The notes beneath the pieces are model-generated. The model was not told the DNA's origin and did no database searches. It was given only the letters and a program-made list of their open reading frames with translations. Shown one piece after another: positions 32,814 to 39,406 of a DNA stretch of 39,406 nt. The stretch covers positions 1 to 39,406 of the forward strand of contig JAJVIG010000065.1 of NCBI GenBank assembly GCA_022072145.1, written 5' to 3'. How positions within the stretch are numbered: position 1 is the first letter of the stretch; each line of letters begins with the position of its first letter. This DNA is from Pseudomonadales bacterium. Lineage in GTDB: Bacteria > Pseudomonadota > Gammaproteobacteria > Pseudomonadales > UBA5518. The position numbers and the translations under genes are program-made.

Positions 32814-34363
32814 TGGCCGCGGCCGCCGGCATGAAAAAGCTCGGCATGATCGACGATACCTTCCTGCGGCTGGAAAGCCGCAGGCAGCCGTTGCACGTGG
32901 GCGTACTCATGCTTTTCGAGCCTCCCGCCGGCGCGCGCGGGGAATTCGCGGCGCAGCTCGCGGAGAAGTTGCGCCAGTCCACCCGGACGGCGCCTCCCTT
33001 CAACTGGCGGCTGGTTCGCCGCAACGGCCTGCACTACTGGCGCGAAGACAGTGACTTCGACCTGGCGCACCATTTCGTTCACCTGGCGTTGCCGGCGCCC
33101 GGCAGGATCCGTGAACTGCTGGCCATGGTTTCCCGTCTTCACGGAGGTCATCTCGACCGGGCGTACCCCTTGTGGCGCGTCTACCTCATCGAAGGTCTGG
33201 AGGACGGCCGCATCGCGGTTTACGTGAAGATCCACCACGCCGTGGTCGACGGCGTGGCCGGCATCCGCCTGCTGGTCAAATGCATGGCGACGAGCGTCGA
33301 GGAGTCCCTGCGCCTGCCGCCATTCTGGGAAGTCGAGACGATGAAGTCCGACACGGCGCAAGCGCTGCCCGTGCCGACGCCGGCGACCGGTGGCATCACG
33401 GCGATGCGCTCGCTGTCCCGCGAGGGCCTGAAGTCGGTCATGCCCGTGCTGCGCGAACTGCGGCGCAGCATCGACGATTACCGCGCCGGCAACCCGAAGC
33501 TGGTGATGGGCGGTCAGGCGCCTCGCTGCCTGTTCAACAACCAGGTCACCGGTACGCGGCGGTTTGCGGCGCAGTCCTACTCGATGTCGCGCATCAAGGT
33601 GGTCGCCAAAGCGCACGGGGCGACCGGCAACGACGTCATCCTGGCCATGTGCGGCGGTGCCCTGCGTCGCTATCTCGCGGAAGTCGACACCCTGCCGGAG
33701 GCTCCCCTGATCGCCTGTGTCCCGGTGTCGGTGCGGCGCCGGGGCAGTCACGCCGCCGGCAACGAAATCGCGTTCACGCTGACGCACCTGGCGACGAACC
33801 TCGATGTCCCGGGCGAGCGCCTCGTCGCGATCAAGGAGTGCATGGACTACAACAAGGAGCGCATGCAGAAGCTGTCTCCCGGCCAGCTGACGGCCTACGC
33901 CGCCACCATGATGATGCCCGGCGCGCTGAACAGCGTGCTGCGACGCAACCCGGACAAGACCCTCGGCAACGTGGTCATCTCCCACGTGCCCGGTCCGCGC
34001 CAGGACATGTACTGGCAGGGCCTGAAGCTCGGCGGCCTGTATCCGCTGTCGCTGATCATCGATGGCAGCGCCCTGAACATCACCGTGGTCAGCCGACGCG
34101 ATGCCGTCGACTTCGGACTGATCGCCTGCCGCAAGACCGTTCCGCACATGCAGAGGCTGCTCGACTATCTCGAGGACGAACTGGCGCAACTCGAGGGCAC
34201 GATCAGGCCGGTCGGCGCCGCCGGGAAAGGCGAGCGTAGCCGTCGGAAGGCGCGTGCACCGAAACCGGGGGCCCGCAGCGCCAGGCCTCAGCGGCCCGCG
34301 ATGGACGCGAACGGCACCACCTCGGCGCGCGGCGTCTCGAGTTCACCCTCGGGCAGGAAGTAG
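32813..34363 (+). CDS. WS/DGAT-type O-acyltransferase
   Basis: 516-residue wax ester synthase/acyl-CoA:diacylglycerol acyltransferase family protein. The catalytic motif HHAVVDG (His141, His142, Asp146, Gly147) is intact and PLW (119-121) is conserved. The C-terminal half has NDVILAMCGGALRRYL, CVPVSVRRRG and NVVISHVPGPRQDMYWQG, all typical. It should transfer an acyl group from acyl-CoA to an alcohol at the cytosolic face of the membrane. The last 45-50 residues are an Arg/Lys/Pro-rich tail, encoded partly antisense to the end of the second DUF1214 gene (76-bp overlap), and look like read-through extension. The start at 32813 is coupled to the amidohydrolase stop; an in-frame ATG at 32831 is an alternative. 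Confidence 0.9.
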   Translation: MAAAAGMKKLGMIDDTFLRLESRRQPLHVGVLMLFEPPAGARGEFAAQLAEKLRQSTRTAPPFNWRLVRRNGLHYWREDSDFDLAHHFVHLALPAPGRIRELLAMVSRLHGGHLDRAYPLWRVYLIEGLEDGRIAVYVKIHHAVVDGVAGIRLLVKCMATSVEESLRLPPFWEVETMKSDTAQALPVPTPATGGITAMRSLSREGLKSVMPVLRELRRSIDDYRAGNPKLVMGGQAPRCLFNNQVTGTRRFAAQSYSMSRIKVVAKAHGATGNDVILAMCGGALRRYLAEVDTLPEAPLIACVPVSVRRRGSHAAGNEIAFTLTHLATNLDVPGERLVAIKECMDYNKERMQKLSPGQLTAYAATMMMPGALNSVLRRNPDKTLGNVVISHVPGPRQDMYWQGLKLGGLYPLSLIIDGSALNITVVSRRDAVDFGLIACRKTVPHMQRLLDYLEDELAQLEGTIRPVGAAGKGERSRRKARAPKPGARSARPQRPAMDANGTTSARGVSSSPSGRK

Positions 34364-35406
34364 CGCCAGAACACCAGCCCCAGTGCGCGCCCTTCGGTGT
34401 CGAGCCAGTTGGGCACGCCGGGGTCGCGGTGCGCGATCACGATACGGAACGAGCCGTCGGGTTCCAGCACGGTCTGGCGGCGGTTCAGCGACACACTCCG
34501 GTTGGCGTAGTCCAGCGTCTGCTGGAAGCGGTTCCACAGGCACACGTTCGCGAAACGGCAGCTGCCCCAGCGCCCGCGCACGACCAGCGCCTGGTCGGGG
34601 CCGAGGAACCACGGCGCCATCGAGTAGGCGGCGTCGAACGCTGCCAGTCCCATCTGCCCGGGCGGCACCGGCGCCGGGAACTGGTTCGGCGCCAGCGACA
34701 GGAACGCGGGCGGCGTCTGCTGCGCCATGGGGGGCATGCCGAGCGTGCGCGAGCGCACGAACTGCGCCGCGCGGCGGATTCCGGCGGCGACGCTGGCATC
34801 GTCGGGCGCAGGCGGCGGCGTGGCGACGCTTTCGCAGCGGATGTGCAGGTACGGATGACGCGCGGGATCCGCCGACGCGCTGCGCTCCTCCTCGTAGTAG
34901 TGGCGCGTCGTGATGCGCGTGGAGCCCTCGGGCAGCGCGACCCAGTTGCGCTCCGCCGGGGTGCCGCCCAGACGGATCTCGAACGAGCCGTCCGGCGCGA
35001 CGTCGAACCGGGTATCGTTGATGATGCCGGCGGTCTGGGTGCCGAGGCTGCCGTCGGCGGTGCCCTTCTCGATCGTGATCGAGACGTAGACCGCGCCGTC
35101 CATGTTGCCACGCACGGTGTAGGTGTGGTCCGCGCTCACCGGGGCGTCGAAGTAGATCGCATCGGAATTGTCGCCGGTGAACTTGCGCGACGGCGTCACG
35201 ATGCGACGGAACTCCGGGTGCGCGGGATCGCTCTCGAACATCCCCACCAGGCCGCCTTCCAGCATGTGCATCAGCGCGCGGTGGGCATCGACGACGTCCG
35301 CGGGGGAGTGCAGGTTCCAGTCCGGCCCGGCCCAGCGCGCGTCGATTTCCTCGAGCAGTTCGATGAGTTCGCGCAGTGCCGTGCGCGACTGGGTCTGGAT
35401 GGCCAT
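34288..35406 (-). CDS. DUF1214 domain protein (copy 2)
   Basis: 372 residues, no signal peptide. The DUF1214 C-terminal region is present: VRGRWGSCRFANVCLWNRFQ, then FRIVIAHRDPGVPNWLD and ALGLVFWRYFLPEG. An N-terminal part with AIYFDAPVSADHTYTVRGNM aligns in character with copy 1 (YRVIPVDHAQRYVIRGRVA). It is shorter than copy 1 and clearly diverged. The function is unknown. It is the downstream partner of the sulfotransferase-like gene (32-bp gap, same strand) and converges on the acyltransferase gene with a 76-bp overlap. Two DUF1214 genes within 9 kb suggest that both take part in the same catabolic programme. Confidence 0.87.
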   Translation of the reverse strand: MAIQTQSRTALRELIELLEEIDARWAGPDWNLHSPADVVDAHRALMHMLEGGLVGMFESDPAHPEFRRIVTPSRKFTGDNSDAIYFDAPVSADHTYTVRGNMDGAVYVSITIEKGTADGSLGTQTAGIINDTRFDVAPDGSFEIRLGGTPAERNWVALPEGSTRITTRHYYEEERSASADPARHPYLHIRCESVATPPPAPDDASVAAGIRRAAQFVRSRTLGMPPMAQQTPPAFLSLAPNQFPAPVPPGQMGLAAFDAAYSMAPWFLGPDQALVVRGRWGSCRFANVCLWNRFQQTLDYANRSVSLNRRQTVLEPDGSFRIVIAHRDPGVPNWLDTEGRALGLVFWRYFLPEGELETPRAEVVPFASIAGR

Positions 35407-35438
35407 GGGGTTCTCCGCTGTCGAATGGATGGTGTCCG

Positions 35439-36686
35439 TCAGAGCTCGGTCCGGGTTCCGAAGCGATCGCTGTAGAAGCGTGTCCGCTCGCGCAGGTCCT
35501 GCACGTCCAGGCCGAAATCCGCCAGCTCGTAGACCAGCTTGCCTTCCCTGCCGCGCGCGTTGTCCACGGTGAAGCGCTGCATCGCGGCTTGCGTCGTTGC
35601 GGGCAGTTCGCGTCCGGCCAGGGCGTAGATCCGCTGCACGTGGCCGATGTCGTCGTGGTTGAACTCATGGAAGCGCACATCGATCGACTGCGCGGCGGGC
35701 AGCAGGGCGCGGTCGCGCACGCAGGCCCGCAGCATGCGCTCGATGCGATCGGCCCAGTAGCGGCCGATCGCCTCCGGGCGCACCGGATCGCGGCTCATGC
35801 GCGCGCTGTAGGCGGCCATGGTGGCCATCGAGGCGATCGTCGCCACCGGATCGCGGTGCGTCAGCACCACGGTCGCGTCCGGGAACACCCGCATCAGCGG
35901 GCCGAACTGCTCGAGGTGCTGCGGCGTCTTCAGCAGCCAGCGCTCGCCCGGTCGCAGCCACTGCAGCACCTTCAGCACCTTCTTCAGGTACGCGTAGTGC
36001 GGCGTCTGGTCGTGCGCGAGGTAGTGATCGCGCCAGCGCGGGAAGATGCCGAGGTTCTCGATGAACATGGTCGAGAAGTCGAGCGCCAGCAGGTCGATCT
36101 CCTCGTGTGTGCGCTCGGCCTGCAGGTTGAACATCAGGCGGAACTTCGGCATCAGCAGGTCCTGCACCTGCAACGCCTGGCGGCAGCGCAGCAGGCGCGG
36201 ATCGGTGCCGTCGGCGCCGGGCGCCTCGCCCGGTACCGGCACCGGCTCCACGGCTTCCCAGTACGGCAGCGAGCGCAGCCCGGTGTCGCAGGCGAGCAGG
36301 TTCAGCAGGTGCGTGGTGCCGCTGCGCGCGAGGCCCGCGACGATCAGCGGGCGTTCGATCCGCAACTCGTGGATCTCGGGGTGGCGGCGCAGGATGTCCT
36401 CGATGCGCAGCCGGTTGACCGCGAAGCGCAGCAGCATGCCGAAGTTCGTCACGCGCCCGAAGGCGCTGAGGTCGCCGTCCTCGCGCATGCAGTCCACGAT
36501 CAGGTCGAGGCGGGTGCGGAAGTCGTCGCTGCCGAAGTCCTCGAGCCCGGTCTGCGCACGCGCCGCGGCGAGCACCGCCTCGCTGTCGAGCACCACCGGG
36601 GTCGCGCCGACGGCGTCGATGATCGCCTGTGCCCCGGGGCTGAAGCGCGGCGTGGCGAGGTCGTCGATGTGGATGGTCTGCTGCAT
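35439..36686 (-). CDS. Sulfotransferase-family protein
   Basis: 415 residues. The PAPS 5'-phosphosulfate loop is GLARSGTTHLLNLLA (118-132), and the 3'-phosphate region is in VVLTHRDPVATIASMATMAA. A catalytic-base-type region with Trp/Arg-rich helices follows (FPRWRDHYLAHDQTPHYAYL). This is the bacterial sulfotransf_3 group, seen widely in mycobacteria and marine Gammaproteobacteria, where many members lack a proven sulfonation activity. The acceptor is not predictable; a sterol, lipid alcohol or phenol would fit the context. The start was set at MQQTIHIDDL; an in-frame upstream ATG exists at 36725. It is divergent from the alpha/beta hydrolase gene across 114 bp and probably co-transcribed with the second DUF1214 gene. 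Confidence 0.87.
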   Translation of the reverse strand: MQQTIHIDDLATPRFSPGAQAIIDAVGATPVVLDSEAVLAAARAQTGLEDFGSDDFRTRLDLIVDCMREDGDLSAFGRVTNFGMLLRFAVNRLRIEDILRRHPEIHELRIERPLIVAGLARSGTTHLLNLLACDTGLRSLPYWEAVEPVPVPGEAPGADGTDPRLLRCRQALQVQDLLMPKFRLMFNLQAERTHEEIDLLALDFSTMFIENLGIFPRWRDHYLAHDQTPHYAYLKKVLKVLQWLRPGERWLLKTPQHLEQFGPLMRVFPDATVVLTHRDPVATIASMATMAAYSARMSRDPVRPEAIGRYWADRIERMLRACVRDRALLPAAQSIDVRFHEFNHDDIGHVQRIYALAGRELPATTQAAMQRFTVDNARGREGKLVYELADFGLDVQDLRERTRFYSDRFGTRTEL

Positions 36687-36800
36687 GGTGTCTGCCCCGG
36701 CGTGCAACCCGTGCGATCGGCACACCGTACCACAGGCGCTGATCCGCTAGCGCGGGTGTGGCACACTTCGGAACGCCTGTTCATCGCCGGGGACCTCGCC

Positions 36801-37703
36801 ATGACACGCAGTGCGCTGCTGCAACGGATCATCGACGCGGTGCCCGCGGATTTCGCCGACCCCGCCGCGGATTACCGCCAGGTGCGCGCCACCATGGCGC
36901 CGTTCCACAGCCAGCCGGTCAGCGCCGAACTGCTGATCGAACGGCGCGAGTTCGGCGGCGTAGGTTGCGGTGTGTACCGGCTGCCCGGCCGGGCCGACGC
37001 GCCGGTGGCGTTCCATTGTCACGGTGGCGCCTTCGTCTCGTGTCCGCTCGATCACTACCACTTCTACGGCGAAATGATCGCTGCCCGGACCGGCTGCCAG
37101 GTCGTGATGCCCGACTACCGGCTCGCACCCGAGCATCCGTGGCCCGCCGCGCACGACGATTGTTTCGCTGCCTGGCGCGGGTTGCTGCAGAGCGGGGTGG
37201 CGCCCGGGCGCATCGTGGTGATGGGGGAATCCTGCGGCGGCAGCCTGGGCCTGGCGATGCTGGTGCGCGCGCGCGAGGAGGGACTGCCGATGCCGGCGGC
37301 GTTCGTGTCACTGACCGGCTGGTTCGATCTGGCGGTGGCCGGCCCGACCTTCGTCGAACGCGATCCGTTCCTGACGCCGGAGTGGGTGCGCAACCGCGGG
37401 CGCGATTACCTGGCGGGCCGCTTGCCGCTGGACGATCCGCGCGTCTCGCCCGCGTACGCCGCGCTCGACGGCTTGCCGCCGCTGTACCTGCAGATGGCGC
37501 AGTTCGACACCATGCGCGAGGGCGTGCTTAAAGTCGCGCTGGCAGCGGCGCGTGCCGGCGTGGCGGTGACACTGGAGACCTGGCCCGACATGATCCACGG
37601 GTGGCACGGACTGGTGAACAGCGGGGTGGAAGAGGCGCAGGAGGCATGGGCCGCGATTCGCCGCTTCTGCGACGAGCACATCGAGGGGGGAGGAACAGCA
37701 TGA
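36801..37703 (+). CDS. Alpha/beta hydrolase of the HSL (hormone-sensitive lipase) type
   Basis: 300-residue esterase/lipase, cytosolic. The oxyanion-hole motif HGGA is at 74-77, the nucleophile elbow GESCG at 142-146 (Ser144), and the family block DYRLAPEHPWPAA at 105-117. The acid is probably Asp236 (QFDTMREG) and the base His266 (MIHGWHG). All three catalytic residues are present. It should hydrolyse carboxyl esters or lactones of short to medium chain. The frame is open upstream but there it runs antisense to the sulfotransferase gene, so ATG 36801 is taken as the start; no strong ribosome site is seen (GGGGACCTCGCC). Its stop overlaps the SnoaL-like gene (ATGA), starting a coupled three-gene set. 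Confidence 0.91.
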   Translation: MTRSALLQRIIDAVPADFADPAADYRQVRATMAPFHSQPVSAELLIERREFGGVGCGVYRLPGRADAPVAFHCHGGAFVSCPLDHYHFYGEMIAARTGCQVVMPDYRLAPEHPWPAAHDDCFAAWRGLLQSGVAPGRIVVMGESCGGSLGLAMLVRAREEGLPMPAAFVSLTGWFDLAVAGPTFVERDPFLTPEWVRNRGRDYLAGRLPLDDPRVSPAYAALDGLPPLYLQMAQFDTMREGVLKVALAAARAGVAVTLETWPDMIHGWHGLVNSGVEEAQEAWAAIRRFCDEHIEGGGTA

Positions 37704-38140
37704 ACGACACGGCCGTGGAGATCACGAACCTGCTCTACCACTACTGCGAGCTGATGGACTCCGGCCGGCTCGAGGAGGCGGCGGCGCTGTTCCGTCATGC
37801 GCGCGTCAAGGTCGCCGGTGACGCGGGATTCGCGAGCGAGGCCGGGATGCTCGCGCTGTGGCGGCGCCACGTCATCATCTACCCGGACGGCACGCCACGC
37901 ACGAAGCACGTGGTCAGCAATCCGATCGTCGAGATCGACGCGACCGGGCAGCGCGCGAAGGTGCGTTCGTACTACTCGGTCTACCAGGCGACCGAGGGTT
38001 TCCCGCTGCAGCTGATCGCCGCCGGCCGTTACCAAGACGAGTTCGAGCGACACGAGGGACGCTGGCGCTTCGCCTACCGCGATTACACGCTGTTCGACCT
38101 CCAGGGCGACCTCAGCCACCATCTGCAGGGGCGCGTGTGA
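37700..38140 (+). CDS. SnoaL-like / NTF2-fold protein (second copy in window)
   Basis: 146 residues with the SnoaL-like_4 pattern: ITNLLYHYCELMDSGRLEEA, AALFRHARVKVAG, then RTKHVVSNPIVEIDATGQRA, RSYYSVYQATEGFP and a C-terminal RWRFAYRDYTLFDLQGDLS. This subgroup includes ring-hydroxylating dioxygenase beta-like and hydratase or isomerase proteins; a catalytic Tyr/Asp pair is conceivable, but no activity can be assigned. It is coupled to the hydrolase gene upstream (ATGA) and to the CoA-transferase gene downstream (GTGA). It is distinct from the 158-residue SnoaL-like protein at 2446-2922. Confidence 0.85.
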   Translation: MNDTAVEITNLLYHYCELMDSGRLEEAAALFRHARVKVAGDAGFASEAGMLALWRRHVIIYPDGTPRTKHVVSNPIVEIDATGQRAKVRSYYSVYQATEGFPLQLIAAGRYQDEFERHEGRWRFAYRDYTLFDLQGDLSHHLQGRV

Positions 38141-39406
38141 GCGTGCCGGCGCGCGGCGTGCTCGACGGTATCCGGGTGCTCGACCTCTCGTGGGGCATCG
38201 CCGGCCCGATGACCGCGATGCTGCTCGGCGACCACGGCGCCGAGGTCACGAAGATCGAGCCACCGGGAGGCGATCCGTTGCGTGTGCAGCTCGGCTACCG
38301 GGCGTGGCAGCGCGGCAAGCGCAGCTGTGTGCTCGATCTGCGCGACGCCGGGGATCGCGAGACCTTCATGGTGCTGGCGCGCCACGCCGACGTCCTGATC
38401 GAGAGCTTTGCGCCCGGCGTCACCACCCGGCTCGGCATCGACCACGCGACGCTCGCTGCGCTCAACCCACGGCTCGTCTATTGCTCGATCACGGGCTACG
38501 GACGCGACAACCGCCACGCCGGGCGCCCGGCCTGGGATGCGCTGGTCGCCGCGCGCACCGGCCTGCACTGGGAGCAGCGCGGGTGGCCGGAGGGCGCGGT
38601 GCGCCGCATGACGCGCCAGCCCGATCCCTACGCGGAGTTCGCGATTGCCTATCAGGACCTGCAGGGTGCGCCGCGGCCCGGACCGCTGTTCCCGGCCTCG
38701 CATTGGCCGAGCCTCGGGGCCTTCTTCGCGGCGAGCACGGCGATCAGCGCCGCGCTCTACGCGCGTGCGATCACCGGACGCGGGCAATGGGTCGAGACCT
38801 CGTTGTTGCAGGGCGCGCTCGCCAGCGCCTGCGGGTTGTGGCAGCGGGTGGAGAAGCCCGATGCGAAGGGCTTCGATACCTGGATTTTCGGGGCACGCTC
38901 GCCGAAGGGGCATTTCCAGGCGCGCGATGGCCGCTGGATCCAGAACTGGGTGCCCAATCCGCGCTTCATCCTCACGGCGGCGCGCAGCGAGCGGCTGGAC
39001 GCGACGGCCGACTTGCGGGCACAGAACGACCCGGATCGCTTCGGCACCGGCCCCGAGGAACTGCTGGTCCTGATGCACTACCAACCTGCCCTCGCCGAGG
39101 CGGTGCGCAAGTTCACCGCGCACGAGTGGGTCGATGCGGCGGCAATCGCGGGCATGACGCTGCAGGAGGTACGCACGCCTGAGCAGGCGCTCAACGATCC
39201 GCTGTTCCTCGCCGACGGCTGCGTCGCGGAACTGGACGACCCCGAACTCGGCCCCATCCGCCAGGTCGGCATTACCTACAGGCTCGAGCGCAGCCCGGGT
39301 CGGGTGCGCGGCCCCGCGCCGCGCATCGGCGAGCACACGGCCGAAGTGAAGGCGGAGGCCGCGGCGCTGGTCGCGCGTGCGCCCGCCGGCCTCGGCGCCC
39401 GGCCGG
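38137..39406 (+). CDS. Class III CoA-transferase (CaiB/BaiF family), cut by right window edge
   Basis: Begins with GTG overlapping the previous stop (GTGA) and stays open to the end of the window (423 codons). The N-terminus GIRVLDLSWGIAGPMTAMLL, then GAEVTKIEPPGGDPLR, is the CaiB/BaiF signature. The presumed catalytic aspartate is Asp134 in AWDALVAARTG, where the family forms a CoA-anhydride. Later blocks (TGRGQWVETSLLQGALAS, then HFQARDGRWIQNW) fit. It moves CoA between carboxylic acids, giving an activated acyl-CoA. The canonical end region (PAPRIGEHTAEV, about 390-400) is passed with the frame still open, so the protein may be a double-domain transferase continuing beyond the window, or may stop just after it. 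Confidence 0.9.
   Translation, partial: MSVPARGVLDGIRVLDLSWGIAGPMTAMLLGDHGAEVTKIEPPGGDPLRVQLGYRAWQRGKRSCVLDLRDAGDRETFMVLARHADVLIESFAPGVTTRLGIDHATLAALNPRLVYCSITGYGRDNRHAGRPAWDALVAARTGLHWEQRGWPEGAVRRMTRQPDPYAEFAIAYQDLQGAPRPGPLFPASHWPSLGAFFAASTAISAALYARAITGRGQWVETSLLQGALASACGLWQRVEKPDAKGFDTWIFGARSPKGHFQARDGRWIQNWVPNPRFILTAARSERLDATADLRAQNDPDRFGTGPEELLVLMHYQPALAEAVRKFTAHEWVDAAAIAGMTLQEVRTPEQALNDPLFLADGCVAELDDPELGPIRQVGITYRLERSPGRVRGPAPRIGEHTAEVKAEAAALVARAPAGLGARP

Noticed and set aside
1..39406. CRISPR arrays, tRNA or rRNA genes
   Set aside because: No regularly spaced repeats and no tRNA- or rRNA-like sequence were recognised by eye; weakly conserved small RNAs cannot be excluded.

Overview
The window is uniformly GC-rich, with codon third positions almost always G or C. 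It looks like the chromosome of an aerobic, catabolically versatile Gammaproteobacterium. The support is two OAR-type TonB-dependent receptors, YbhGFS-like export genes, a fused isobutyryl-CoA mutase, a WS/DGAT acyltransferase, DUF1214 proteins, SnoaL-like proteins, a type III CoA-transferase and a sulfotransferase-family protein. Such sets are common in lipid-, steroid- or hydrocarbon-degrading marine and soil bacteria. I cannot name the genus. All family assignments come from reading motifs and recalled family sequences; no search was run.

Layout. (1) 1-4512, minus strand: a PQQ-propeller lipoprotein, a SnoaL-like protein, then a translationally coupled HlyD-type fusion protein, ABC ATPase and ABC-2 permease (cut by the left edge). 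(2) 4633-8052, plus: IcmF, a B12-dependent acyl-CoA mutase fused to its G-protein chaperone. (3) 8268-13803, plus: a TonB receptor, metallo-beta-lactamase-fold hydrolase, SDR dehydrogenase and AraC-type regulator, which reads as a self-contained uptake, catabolism and regulation module. (4) 13804-16139: a gene graveyard with IS66 remnants, a truncated DUF2189 gene, an intact DUF2789 gene, a BNR-type gene missing internal blocks, and pieces of a HipB/HipA-like pair and perhaps an RHH antitoxin. (5) 16140-18206, minus: a DUF222-HNH endonuclease and a SAM methyltransferase. (6) 18412-22431, plus: a PepSY protein, a DUF2271 protein, a membrane PepSY-flavodoxin-FAD reductase and a CDF cation transporter, tightly packed and probably one redox/metal operon. 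(7) 22521-39406: a single-chain double MarR regulator, a second TonB receptor, DUF1214 and SDR genes (plus). Next come an MFS transporter and a molybdopterin oxidoreductase (minus), divergent from an amidohydrolase_2 and WS/DGAT pair (plus). Then a second DUF1214 and a sulfotransferase-like gene (minus) lie divergent from an alpha/beta hydrolase, SnoaL-like protein and CoA-transferase (plus, cut by the right edge).

Working hypothesis. Regions 3 and 7 are two receptor-led catabolic loci that import and process hydrophobic oxygenated compounds: hydrolysis, alcohol/ketone oxidation, possible decarboxylation and CoA activation. Acyl-CoA products could feed IcmF, and WS/DGAT could store acyl groups. 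No substrate can be read from the sequence. The strongest candidates for something undescribed are the region 7 locus with its unusual regulator, the PepSY/DUF2271/flavoreductase/CDF operon, and the region 3 module.
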